Of a stretch of 24,107 nt of DNA, positions 1 through 7,700 are shown one piece after another; the stretch's first letter is position 1, and each line of letters begins with the position of its first letter. Location of the stretch: positions 1-24,107 of the forward strand of contig CAZWFN010000098.1 in the NCBI GenBank assembly GCA_964633205.1, written 5' to 3'. The position numbers were made by a program, and so were the translations under genes. Origin of the DNA: CAYVQE01 sp964633205. GTDB taxonomy: Bacteria > Myxococcota > B64-G9. The notes under the pieces are model-generated. The model made no database searches. It saw nothing but the letters and a program-made list of their open reading frames with translations, and was not told where the DNA came from.

Positions 1-1
1 T

Positions 2-442
2 CCGGCCAAGCCCGCGACCGCCAGTGCGGCGCCGCGGCCGGTGGCGGCGGTGTTCGCCATCCGCGACATGGCGGACAAGACCGACCCGCGCTTGCTCGAG
101 CAGCTCACCGAGTACTTGAGCACCCAGCTGGCCCAGCAGCTGGGCTTCAAGGTGGTGCCCCGCGAGCAGCTGCGCCAGCGGCTGCGCACGACCAAGACCG
201 AGTCGTACAAGGCCTGCTACGACCGCTCGTGCCAGATCGAACTCGGCCGGGCGCTGGCGGCCAACAAATCGGTGGCCACCACCCTGATCCGGGTCGGCGA
301 TCGCTGCGTGTTCAACATCAGCGTGATCGATCTGAAGTCCGAGGCCGCCGAACGGGCCGCGTCGGCCCAGACCCGCTGCGACGACGAGTCCCTGCTCGAC
401 GGCGTCACCCAGGCGGTGCAGAAGCTGCGCGGCGGGTCGTAG
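2..442 (+). CDS. CsgG/TolB-like domain protein, C-terminal part (5' end outside window)
   Basis: The frame is open from the window edge, so the gene is truncated at its 5' side; 146 residues are visible. The first visible residues are Pro/Ala-rich, like a linker, and are followed by VFAIRDMADK. The pattern of a short hydrophobic strand, then a helix, then KVVPREQLRQRL is typical of TolB/CsgG-like N-terminal domains. It also contains the motif ESYKACYDRSCQIELGRAL, with two cysteines seven residues apart, and a third Cys in VGDRCVFN. I know this arrangement from lipoproteins and kinase-associated proteins of Myxococcota, where it is usually a periplasmic or outer-membrane module, but no reaction can be assigned. 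A GTG at 41 could serve as a start, but no ribosome binding site precedes it and the open upstream frame argues for a longer gene. It ends about 30 bp before a duplicated gene fragment. Confidence 0.7.
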   Translation, partial: PAKPATASAAPRPVAAVFAIRDMADKTDPRLLEQLTEYLSTQLAQQLGFKVVPREQLRQRLRTTKTESYKACYDRSCQIELGRALAANKSVATTLIRVGDRCVFNISVIDLKSEAAERAASAQTRCDDESLLDGVTQAVQKLRGGS

Positions 443-468
443 ACGTTTGGGGCTGCGGCCGGCCGCGG

Positions 469-669
469 CTACTCGAGCTTCTCGGCCAGGAAGCCGGCCA
501 GGTTCCAGACCTCGTTGTCCACCCGGCCGTCGAAGGAGCCGCTCTTCCAGTTGCGCGGGAAGGCGGCGGCGTTGGTGATCAGCATGTCGGCCTGGTAGAC
601 GGTCTGGCCGGCGGCCGGATCGACCATCTCGACCGTCAGGTGCATCTCGTCCAGCCCCCCCAACCGTCG
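469..669 (-). pseudogene. Duplicated 3' fragment of the lipoprotein gene at 2508-3062
   Basis: Positions 475-669 are almost identical to 2511-2706, the last 64 or so codons of the complete lipoprotein gene downstream. By eye the only clear difference is in the run of Cs near 655-661, where one base is lost and one changed. The loss shifts the frame relative to the parent (parent GWGGLDEM, here only LGGLDEM remains in frame). The parent's own stop is replaced by an extra Glu codon and TAG at 469-471. The copy has no start or signal peptide, and at its 5' side it runs directly into a palindromic repeat at 675. It is therefore a dead gene end. The near identity means a recent duplication or an assembly chimera. 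Confidence 0.85.
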
Positions 670-674
670 AGATC

Positions 675-713
675 GGGTGTCAGACACCGGCACTTGACAC
701 TTTTGTCCACAAG
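675..713 (-). repeat. REP-like palindromic repeat, copy 1
   Basis: A 39-bp element reading GGGTGTCAGACACC, then GGCACTTGACAC, then TTTTGTCCACAAG. It contains the near-perfect palindrome GGTGTCTGACACC and an overlapping GTGTCA/TGACAC inverted repeat, so it can fold in two ways. The same 39 bases recur at 9149-9187, and the reverse-complement form occurs at 828, 9311, 9364 and 4451. It faces copy 2 and forms an inverted pair around 114 bp of different, AT-richer DNA. No transposase is next to it. Such short dispersed palindromes are usually mobilised in trans by REP-associated (Y1) transposases; that assignment is inference. Confidence 0.85.
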
Positions 714-827
714 AGGCTGTACTCGGGTGTCAGGCAGCCACTCGCTTTTCTGGTTTGATCAATATTGCAAAGGATTAACTTCATGTGGGGTCAGCAAATT
801 CATTTGCCGAATGCCGATATCGGTGCC

Positions 828-873
828 GATCCTGTGGATAAAAGTGTCAAGTGCCGGTGACTGACACCCTTGG
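828..873 (+). repeat. REP-like palindromic repeat, copy 2 (inverted partner of copy 1)
   Basis: Begins GATCCTGTGGATAAAAGTG and ends CTGACACCCTTGGC, matching the copies at 9311 and 9364 except for one base in the central palindrome (GGTGACTGACACC instead of GGTGTCTGACACC). Its orientation is opposite to copy 1. The spacer between copies 1 and 2 (714-827) is AT-richer than its surroundings and holds two small perfect palindromes: GCAAATTCATTTGC (794-807) and CCGATATCGG (814-823). There is no open frame of note in the spacer. Confidence 0.85.
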
Positions 874-936
874 CCGACCCGGCCGCGCTGCGCGACTTCC
901 CCATCCAACCCATGAATATGGCCCAGGCCATCCACC
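873..936 (+). pseudogene. Remnant of the 3' end of an NmrA-like gene
   Basis: The translation ADPAALRDFPIQPMNMAQAI closely matches the C-terminus of the complete NmrA-like protein encoded at 9455-10387 (HDPAALRDFPIRPMNMTEAV). Over the 60 bases compared with 10286-10345, about 51 are identical by eye. The differences are mostly synonymous or conservative, as expected for a paralogue rather than a recent copy. Everything upstream of these roughly 21 codons is missing, and the fragment starts exactly at the edge of repeat copy 2. It ends just before the convergent gene at 943. It is a scar of a lost or truncated second NmrA-like gene. Confidence 0.7.
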
Positions 937-942
937 TTGTTG

Positions 943-1899
943 CTACCAGCCGATGCCCAGCTGGAGGTTGAGGTTGGTCACCCGAAAGTCGGGGTCGTCG
1001 CCGTCGGCGTACCAGGGGAACAGGTCGTGGGAGGCGCGGAAGTCGATGTAGAAACGGGTGGAGTTCTGTCGCATGAACATCACCCCGGCCTGGGCATACA
1101 TGCCGAGATTGGCGCCGACGTCCGTGTGATCGCCGAACAGCAGCTTGGGGATGAGCCCGGCGCCGATATAGGGCGAGATGCTGCCGTCGATCAAGTAGTA
1201 GCTCCCGCCGAGTTCGGCGAACAAGCCGCCGCTGGTGACCTTGTCGTCGCTCAGGGCGGTGGGGACCATGAAGCCAGCCCCGAGTTCCAGGAAGTAGTCC
1301 CGGTTCTCCAGTCGAATGTCGAACTGCAGGCCGACCTGCGGATCCATGGCCCGATCTCCGGTCGCCAGCAAAAAGGTGCCGAAGGTCTTGATGCCCGCCA
1401 CTTTTTCGGTGAACAGGCGGTTTTCGAGTCGGGTCTCGGCCGCGGTGACGTTGTGGATGGTCTGGGTCTCATCGACCGCGGTCCGTTGGATGAGCGCCTG
1501 CGCCAGGCGCTGGGTGACCAACTCCATGTCGTCCATCGATTGGGCGGACATGGTCACCCGGTGCAGGCGCTCGCCCTTGGCACGATGGCGGGCGGCGGTG
1601 ATCTTGATGAGGGAGTCCAACCGGATCGCCCGGATGAGGACGTACTCGGCGGCCCCCAGCTTTTCGGCGGCAGCCCGGGGGGCGCGGGCTTCGAGCCAAG
1701 CGTTGCGGGTAGCGGTGGGGGCCAGCACCTCGCCTTCAGCCTGCGCGGAATAGGCCATCGCGAACAGCTGGTCGATGGCCTCCAACTCGCCGGCTTGCAG
1801 GTTGGTCCCCCGAGTCGGGAATACGGCCACAGCGGCGGGAGCGGCCTGGGCGGACAGCAGTACGCCGAGGGTGCTCATGGTCATGATGATCGTCTTCAT
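943..1899 (-). CDS. Outer-membrane beta-barrel protein with CsgG/TolB-like N-terminal domain
   Basis: A 318-residue protein. The ATG at 1899 is preferred over longer frames because GGAGG lies 8 bases upstream and it gives a clean signal peptide (about residues 1-22, ending AQAAPA). Residues about 23-165 begin VAVFPTRGTNLQ and end with a helix-rich stretch (MDDMELVTQRLAQAL). This looks like the CsgG/TolB-like module that Myxococcota attach to surface proteins. From about residue 185 the sequence alternates polar and aromatic strands (FDIRLENRDYFLELGAGF, YYLIDGSISPYIGAGL, RFYIDFRASHDLF) and ends NLNLQLGIGW with a terminal aromatic residue, the hallmark of an outer-membrane barrel. A transport, adhesion or structural role cannot be decided. 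The gene is convergent with the NmrA remnant, and 44 bp upstream of its start a hairpin is visible. Confidence 0.75.
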   Translation of the reverse strand: MKTIIMTMSTLGVLLSAQAAPAAVAVFPTRGTNLQAGELEAIDQLFAMAYSAQAEGEVLAPTATRNAWLEARAPRAAAEKLGAAEYVLIRAIRLDSLIKITAARHRAKGERLHRVTMSAQSMDDMELVTQRLAQALIQRTAVDETQTIHNVTAAETRLENRLFTEKVAGIKTFGTFLLATGDRAMDPQVGLQFDIRLENRDYFLELGAGFMVPTALSDDKVTSGGLFAELGGSYYLIDGSISPYIGAGLIPKLLFGDHTDVGANLGMYAQAGVMFMRQNSTRFYIDFRASHDLFPWYADGDDPDFRVTNLNLQLGIGW

Positions 1900-1940
1900 C
1901 GCCTCGACCTCCAGCTCTTTGGTTACGAGCTCAAAGTTCC

Positions 1941-1961
1941 CCGGGAGCTTCCAACTCCCGG
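1941..1961. other. Hairpin in the leader of the beta-barrel gene
   Basis: CCGGGAG and CTCCCGG form a perfect 7-bp stem with a 7-base loop. It lies 42-62 bases upstream of the ATG at 1899. In the direction of that gene it is not followed by a T-run, so it is not a normal terminator for it. On the plus strand it is followed by GTTTCTTG, only a weak T-tract. It could be an operator or a leader structure. Confidence 0.35.
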
Positions 1962-2241
1962 TTTCTTGCCCTCCGTCCTCCGGGTGGTGGCACTTCAGAC
2001 CGTTGGGTCCGGTTGTGCCGTGGCCAGCCCATGGCGCACACGCACACCGTCTCAGCAAGTCGAGTGCCAACGACCCGCAACGGGGCGATCCCGCCGCGAT
2101 CCGTACTATCTTGTTGGATTGTCGTTGTTATTGGATGGCGCGGGGCGAAGGCTTCCGCCGGGTCGTCGCAGCTCGGCCGGGAAACGTGTGAACAGAACGT
2201 CCGTCGTGAACCTGCGGCACAGGTGCAGGGTGGCAGATCGA

Positions 2242-2277
2242 GTGTCTGACACCCTGGCTTCCTGACACCCTGGCTTC
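2242..2277 (+). repeat. Partial REP-like repeat with a 16-bp tandem
   Basis: GTGTCTGACACCCTGGCTTC is the right half of the REP-like repeat, in the variant that also ends the copy at 4451-4483. It is followed directly by a second CTGACACCCTGGCTTC, so the 16-mer is present twice head to tail (2246-2261 and 2262-2277). The left half (GTGTCAAGTGCC) is absent. Confidence 0.75.
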
Positions 2278-2334
2278 CCCTGACTTCGACACAGATCCAA
2301 CATGAAGTATTCCTGCCGCAGACTGGCATTCCCA

Positions 2335-2407
2335 CCGTAGTGGCGGGGTTCATCCCCGCCCGTAGTCGACCAGCGCCGGCCGGGTGGGGGTAAACCCGCC
2401 CCTACGG
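2335..2407. repeat. 73-bp imperfect palindromic element (second repeat type)
   Basis: The left arm CCGTAGTGGCGGGG (then TTCATCCCCGCCC) and the right arm, read in reverse complement, CCGTAGGGGCGGGT (then TTACCCCCACCC), are near-identical inverted copies of about 26 bp. The centre is GC-rich (CGACCAGCGCCGGCC). Similar CGTAGGGGCGGGTTT...CCCGCC palindromes are common intergenic repeats in many GC-rich bacteria. It is unrelated in sequence to the GTGTCAAGTGCC family. It could fold as a strong RNA hairpin downstream of, or between, the two minus-strand genes here. Confidence 0.75.
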
Positions 2408-2507
2408 ACCGAATGCCGAATTGCGAACGGGTCACGTCATTTCGGACTGATCGACACCCGCCGAAGAGCGGGGATGAGAAATCAGAGGGTGGAGAACCCT
2501 GGCGGGT

Positions 2508-3062
2508 CTAGAGCTTCTCGGCCAGGAAGCCGGCCAGGTTCCAGACCTCGTTGTCCACCCGGCCGTCGAAGGAGCCGCTCTTCCAGTTGCGCGGGAAGGC
2601 GGCGGCGTTGGTGATCAGCATGTCGGCCTGGTAGACGGTCTGGCCGGCGGCCGGATCGACCATCTCGACCGTCAGGTGCATCTCGTCCAGCCCGCCCCAA
2701 CCGTCGTGGTTCTGAACGATCTTGTCGAACGGCAGCTTGATGACCAGGTCGGCCTCGGCCGGCGGCGTGGCATCGGGGGTCTCGGCCGTGCCCAGCAGGC
2801 GGTCGCCGATGTGCTCTTTCAGGTAGACGCGCACGCCGTTGGTGTTGAAGCGGGCGATCTCGCCGCGCCAGATTTCGGCCGACTCGAAGCCGTACTTTTC
2901 ATAATCGTCCGGGCGCATGTCCAGCCAGCCGACCCAGATCTTTTGGTAGTCGGCCAGGCTCTTGGCGGCCGGGGTCTCCTTCTTGACCTGCACTGCCGAC
3001 GAGCAGCCGATCGCGCCGGCCAGACAGAGCACGAACATCGTGGGCAAGGCGCTGCTTCGCAT
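2508..3062 (-). CDS. Small predicted lipoprotein of unknown function
   Basis: A 184-residue protein. The ATG at 3062 is chosen because GGGAGGGA lies about 5 bases upstream; longer frames have no such site. Residues 1-20 (MRSSALPTMFVLCLAGAIGC) are a lipoprotein signal with Cys20 as the likely lipidated residue. The mature part includes KIWVGWLDMRPDDYEKYGF, a repeated pattern of beta strands, and DEMHLTVEMVDPAAGQTVYQADM near the C-terminus. This resembles the periplasmic domain of small outer-membrane lipoproteins that measure or modify a partner, but I do not recognise a named family. It is divergent from the gene at 3233 across 170 bp. Weak promoter-like sequence on the minus strand (TTGTCG and a TATATC-like box near 3085-3119) could drive it. 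Its last 64 or so codons are duplicated at 475-669. Confidence 0.8.
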   Translation of the reverse strand: MRSSALPTMFVLCLAGAIGCSSAVQVKKETPAAKSLADYQKIWVGWLDMRPDDYEKYGFESAEIWRGEIARFNTNGVRVYLKEHIGDRLLGTAETPDATPPAEADLVIKLPFDKIVQNHDGWGGLDEMHLTVEMVDPAAGQTVYQADMLITNAAAFPRNWKSGSFDGRVDNEVWNLAGFLAEKL

Positions 3063-3232
3063 GGTCCCTCCCTCCCGATCCGGTGGTGATATAGAATTTG
3101 CATAGCACGCCGACGACAAACGGGCAACGCTCTCCAGCCGGGTTTGCCGCTCGGCCGCTTGGCCCTGGCGATTCCCTCGCGGTGGCGCTTGTGCTAACAT
3201 GATGAGCACGGATATCATTTTAGGGGTGAGGC

Positions 3233-4435
3233 ATGATGAACCGAGCATACGGACCGGGGGGCCTGGCTGCTGGCATGCTGGGGCTGGTGATCCTGCTGGG
3301 GCCGGGCTGCGGCCAGCCGGGCGGGCGCTGCGACGGGGACCGCGACTGCGCGCCGGGGCATCTGTGCCGGGAAGACGGCCGCTGCACCGCCGCGGCGGTC
3401 GTCAGCCTGGAGGCCTGCCGCGCCATCCGTTGCCCCGCGGTGGTCCAGCGCGCCTTCCAGCGGCCGCGCCTGTCGGTGCTCATCCTGCTGCCCGGGCCGC
3501 GCCAGGATGCGCTCTGGCAGGAGGCCGCGGCCGGACTGCAGGCGATGCTCGAACAGGCCGTCTACTCGAACGGTTTCGATTTGCGCCTGCGCCTGCTGAC
3601 GCCCGCCGGCGAGGTGATCGCGCTGCAGGCCATCGCCGGCGACGTGCTCGACCAGGAGCGGGTCGACGACCTGGCGGCCGTGATGACCGCGGCCCTGGAG
3701 GGGTTGGATCCGCCGCCGAGCGAGCGGGTGGGCCTGATCCGCACCGCGGTGCAGACCGCCGGCCGGCTGGAGGCGCTGGTCGCCGGCGATCACGCAAGCC
3801 AAGTGCTGTTGTTTTTGCTCGACGATCGCGACGACTGCTCGCAGCCGGAGCTGGCCGCCGCCTGCGACCGGCCGGACACGGCTCAGCCCATCGGCGAGTT
3901 GGTGGCCGAGCTGAATGAGGCGGTCGCTGCGGTGCGGCCCGTTTTGGGCGCGGCCGCGCCCGAGGGCGAGGTGGTTTTTCGCCTGGGGGTCGTCCATCCC
4001 GGGCCGCAGGGCTGCAGCGGGCACGGCCGGCAACTCGACCCGGCGCCGCGTTACAGCGCCCTGGTGCAGGCCATGCAAGATGGGCCCGGCCGGCTGAGCG
4101 CCGGCTCGATCTCCATTTGTGACACCCATCCCGCTATGGTCGAGCTCGGCTGGATGTGGGATGTCACGCCCATCCAGCTGGACCCCTTGCCGGTGGCCAC
4201 CGAACTGGCCCGGGTAACGGTCGACGGCATGCCGCAGCTGCCGGGCGAGGTGGGCTTTCTGGTCCCTGGCTCCGACCCGGACGAACCCGACCTGCTGCCC
4301 ATCGCCGGCATGAGCGCCGCCGAGGTCTGGGCCCTGCGCCAGCGTCAGCCCGAACCGAGCCTGTTTCTGGACTTCCCCGGACCCGACTACGAGGGCCGCA
4401 CCCAGCTCATCGAGTACTGCCCGCTGCGCTGGTAA
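3233..4435 (+). CDS. Predicted lipoprotein with Dickkopf-like cysteine cluster, function unknown
   Basis: A 400-residue protein. The start at 3233 is preceded by AGGGGTGAGG; a second ATG follows immediately at 3236. A hydrophobic signal ends LLGPGC, so Cys26 may be lipidated, though the residue at -3 is not the usual Leu. Residues about 29-52 (GGRCDGDRDCAPGHLCREDG, then RC) are the short Cys-rich Dickkopf-like motif frequent in Myxococcota lipoproteins. The following domain starts with a hydrophobic strand, LSVLILLPGP, and later has VLLFLLDDRDDC. This could be a von Willebrand factor A-like or related Rossmann-type fold, but I see no complete metal-binding motif, so the function stays open. 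It ends 18 bp before the convergent PII-like gene, with a palindromic repeat straddling the junction. Confidence 0.75.
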   Translation: MMNRAYGPGGLAAGMLGLVILLGPGCGQPGGRCDGDRDCAPGHLCREDGRCTAAAVVSLEACRAIRCPAVVQRAFQRPRLSVLILLPGPRQDALWQEAAAGLQAMLEQAVYSNGFDLRLRLLTPAGEVIALQAIAGDVLDQERVDDLAAVMTAALEGLDPPPSERVGLIRTAVQTAGRLEALVAGDHASQVLLFLLDDRDDCSQPELAAACDRPDTAQPIGELVAELNEAVAAVRPVLGAAAPEGEVVFRLGVVHPGPQGCSGHGRQLDPAPRYSALVQAMQDGPGRLSAGSISICDTHPAMVELGWMWDVTPIQLDPLPVATELARVTVDGMPQLPGEVGFLVPGSDPDEPDLLPIAGMSAAEVWALRQRQPEPSLFLDFPGPDYEGRTQLIEYCPLRW

Positions 4436-4450
4436 ACGTCGCAAGCAATG

Positions 4451-4483
4451 GTGTCAAGTGCCGGTGTCTGACACCCTGGCTTC
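4451..4483 (+). repeat. REP-like palindromic repeat, copy forming the end of the PII-like gene
   Basis: GTGTCAAGTGCCGG followed by TGTCTGACACCCTGGCTTC. It shares its right-hand tail (CCCTGGCTTC) with the partial copies at 2242-2277, while the other copies end CCCTTGGC. Read on the minus strand it encodes EARVSDTGT and a TGA stop, which are the last residues of the PII-like protein. It fills the gap between two convergent genes, so its hairpin may also act as a bidirectional terminator (inference). Confidence 0.8.
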
Positions 4484-4759
4484 GATGGGCAGCACCAGGG
4501 CGGTGAGGTGGCCGTGGGCCGGCTTGCGGTCGCGGAAGGCGGCCAGCGCCTGCAGCAGGGCGTCGACACCATCGTCGGCCGCCACGGCCTGGACCAGCGT
4601 CAGGTGGCCCGGGAATGCCTGCGAGCCGTCGTGCTTGCCGTGCACGTCGCGGCCTTCGATGCGCGGGATGCGCAGCCAGGCGCTGATCCCGTGATCGTCG
4701 AGGATGGCCTCGATCGCCTCGGCGTACTCGCTGTGGAACTGGATCTGGACCAGCTTCAT
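4454..4759 (-). CDS. PII-like protein of the RND efflux operon
   Basis: A 101-residue protein, starting MKLVQIQFHSEYAEAIEAIL. The start ATG overlaps the stop of the pump gene by four bases (ATGA), so the two are translationally coupled. The order beta strand, helix, beta strand, a GKHDGSQAFPG-type loop, then HLTLVQAVAADDGVDALLQAL and HGHLTALVLPIE matches the ferredoxin-like fold of small PII-like proteins often encoded as the last gene of RND transporter operons. A role in sensing or tuning pump activity in the cytoplasm is a family-level guess. The T-loop tyrosine of true PII (GlnB/GlnK) is not evident. The last nine residues (EARVSDTGT) and the stop come from the palindromic repeat, so the original C-terminus was probably replaced. 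Confidence 0.7.
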   Translation of the reverse strand: MKLVQIQFHSEYAEAIEAILDDHGISAWLRIPRIEGRDVHGKHDGSQAFPGHLTLVQAVAADDGVDALLQALAAFRDRKPAHGHLTALVLPIEARVSDTGT

Positions 4760-7700
4760 CCCGCCTCCGCGTCGCTGCGGCGCACCAGGCCGACCGCCGC
4801 CCGGCGCAGCCGATCGAACAGGGTGTAGACCACCGGGATGACCACCAGGGTCAAAAAGGTGGTCACCAGCAGCCCGGCCCCCACCGCCACGCCGAGCGGG
4901 GCGCGGGCCTGGCCGCCGGCCCCGTAGGCCAGGGCGATCGGCGCCAGGCCCAGCACGGTGGAAAAGGTCGTCATGATCACCGGCCGGAATCGCACCCGCG
5001 ATGCCTCGCGCACAGCGGCGAACAGGTCGCGGCCGCGGCGGCGCAACACGTTGGTGTAGTCGACCAGCAAGATGGCGTTCTTGGTGGCCATGCCCAGCAG
5101 CATGATCAGGCCGATGAAGGAGTAGATGTTCAGCGTCATGCCCAACAGCCACAGCCCGCCGAAGGCGCCGATCGAGGCCAGCGGCAGCGCGAGCAGGATG
5201 GTCAGCGGATGCAAGAAGGACTCGAACTGGGCGGCCAGCACCAGGTAGATGAACACCACGGCGAACACCATGGCCAGCGCCAGGTAGGCGAAGGACTCCT
5301 CGAAGTCGCGGGCCATGCCGGTCACGGTATAGTCGAAGCCGGCCGGCAGCTCCGCCTCCAGATGACGCTCCACCTCGGCCAGCGCGGTGCCCAGCGCCAC
5401 CCCGGCCGGGGGCGAGGCGGAGATGGTGGCCGCCCGGCGCCGGTTGTAGTGCTGGATGGCGCTGGGCCCGGTGACCTCCTCGACCCGCAGCACGTTGTCC
5501 AACGACACCAGTTGGCCGCCGCGGGTGTGGACGTGGATCCGTCCCAGGGCCTCCGGAGTCAGCCGGCCCTGGCCCTGCATCTCGGTGATCACCTCGTAGC
5601 GGTCGCTGCCGCGCTCGATCTCCGAGATGGTCGGCTCGCCCAGCAGGGTGCGCAGGGTCTCGGAGATGTCGGCCACCGACAGGCCCAGGGTGGCGATCTT
5701 GTCGCGGTCGATGTCCACCTCCAGCTGCGGCTTGTTGAGCTTCAGGTTGCTGTTGACCCCGGTGAACTCCGGTCGGTCGCGCATCCAGGCCATCAAGCGT
5801 TGCTGCTGGGCGTCCAGCTCCACCAGATCCCGGGATTGCAGCACGATCTGCAGCGGCGCCTGGCCGCCCGGTCCGCCGCCGCTCTCCAGCACCGCGGCCA
5901 TGCCCCCGGGCAGCTCGGCCAGCTGCTCGCGCAGCTGCTGCATCACGGCCACCTGATGCCGCTGGCGCTGCCCCGGCGGCACCAGATGGACGAAGGCCAC
6001 CCCCTGGTTGGGCTGGCCGGGGCCGGCCCGGGCCAGGCCGATGGCCAAGAACTGGTGCTCGACCTCGTCGGTCGCGGCCAGCAGGGCCTCGAGCTCGCGG
6101 GCATAGGCGTCGGTGGCGTCCAGGGTGGCGCCTTCCGGGGTCTCGAAGGTGATCATGAACCCGGAGCGGTCCACGGTCGGGATGAACTCCGTCTCCAGCT
6201 GGCGAAAGGCCAACAGCCCCAGCGCCAACGCACCCACGCCGGCCAGCAGCGTCAGCGCCCGGTGGCCCAGGGCCTGGCGCAGGGTCCAGACATAGGCCCG
6301 CTCGAACGCGGCCAGCCCGCGCTCGATGGTTCGGAACATCCGTCCCCGCCGCGCCGGGGCCCGCAGGATGCGCGAGCACAGCATCGGCGTCAGCGTCAGG
6401 GCGGTCAGGGTGGAGACGAACACGGTCAGCGCCACGGTCAGGCCGAACTCGTAGAAAAAGCGGCCGATCAGGCCCTGGGTGAAGGCCACCGGGATGAACA
6501 CGGCGGCCAGCGCCAGCGAGTTGGCGATGGCGGCGAAGGCCACCTCGGTGGTGCCGGTGCGCGCGGCCGGCTTGGGCTCGGCGCCGCGTTCCAGGTGGCG
6601 GTAGTTGCTCTCCACTATCACGATGGCGTCGTCGACCACGATGCCGATGACCAGGATCAGACCCATCAGGGTCAGGTTGTTGAGGCTGAAGCCCAGCAGG
6701 TGCATCAGGGCCAGGCCGCCGAGCAGCGAGGTGGGGATGGCCAGGCTGGGGATGAAGGTGCCGGCGAAGGAGCGCAGGAACAACAGCACCACCAGCACCA
6801 CCAGCCCGGTGGCCAGCAGGATGGTCATCAGCAGGCTGTCGATGCTGTCGCGGATGTAGCGCGAGTCGTCGGTGGCGATGCGGTGGCGCAGCCCGGCCGG
6901 GAAGTCGGCAGCCAGCTTCTTCATCCGTTGGCGGACGGCGTCGGCCAGCGCCACCGTATTGGCGTCGCTCTGCTTGACCACGCCCAGGCCGACCGCGGTC
7001 TGGCCGCTGAAACGCGCCGTCAGCCGATCGTCCTCCACCCCGGCCACGGCCCGACCCACGTCCGCCAGTCGCACCACGCCGCCGGGGCGGTCGGCGATGA
7101 TCAAACGGTTGAACGGTTCCGGCGAGGCGAACTGGCCCCGGGTCTTGACCAGGAACTCGCGCTGCTGGCTCTCGATGCGGCCGGCCGGGATGTCGACGTT
7201 GTTGGCCTGCACCGCGGCCACCACCTGGCGCACGGTCAGGCGATGGGCGGCCAGCCGGTGCGGGTCGAGCCGGATGCGCACGGCGTACTTGCGCTCGCCG
7301 CCGATCTGGATCTGGCCCACGCCGCGCAGGTTCTCGAGCTGCTCCTTGAGGGTCTCGTCGGCATACTCGGTCATGGCGACCGCGTCCCAGCGCTCGTCGC
7401 CGATCAGCGAGATCCACATGATGGCCCGGGCGTCGGGGTCGATCTTGCGCACGATGGGCGGCTCGATGCCCAGCGGCAGCTCGCGCCGCGAGCGCTGGAC
7501 GCGGTCGCGCACGTCCTGGACGGCCACGTCGATGTCGCGCCATAGCTCGAACTCGGCGGTGATGACGGCCACCTGCTCGCGGGCGGTGGCGGTCAGCTCC
7601 TTGAGCCCCTCGATGGTGTTGAGCTGGCTCTCGAGCGGTTCGATGATCTCGGTCTCGATCACCTCGGGTCCGGCACCGGGCAGCAGCACGTTGACGCTGA

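Larger units (their letters stand above)
1900..2507. other. Gene-free spacer between two minus-strand genes
   Basis: 608 bp without a convincing gene. Several open frames cross it, but none has a ribosome binding site or a recognisable protein. It holds the leader hairpin at 1941-1961, two partial tandem copies of the REP-like repeat (2242-2277) and a separate 73-bp palindromic element (2335-2407). The promoter of the beta-barrel gene probably lies in the lower-numbered part, but I cannot point to convincing -35/-10 boxes. Confidence 0.6.

Noticed and set aside
675..873. The inverted pair with spacer as a small insertion sequence with a transposase
   Set aside because: The 114-bp spacer has no coding potential and differs from the spacer of the second pair, so it is not a transposon with fixed contents.
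937..2265. A 442-codon plus-strand open frame opposite the beta-barrel gene
   Set aside because: It is a mirror of the minus-strand gene, with no ribosome binding site and low-complexity Gly/Gln/His composition. The minus-strand frame has a signal peptide and a barrel pattern.
5209..7545. A 778-codon plus-strand open frame opposite the RND pump
   Set aside because: It is caused by high GC codon bias. Its translation is rich in Gln, Gly and His and has no family signature, while the opposite strand is an unmistakable pump.
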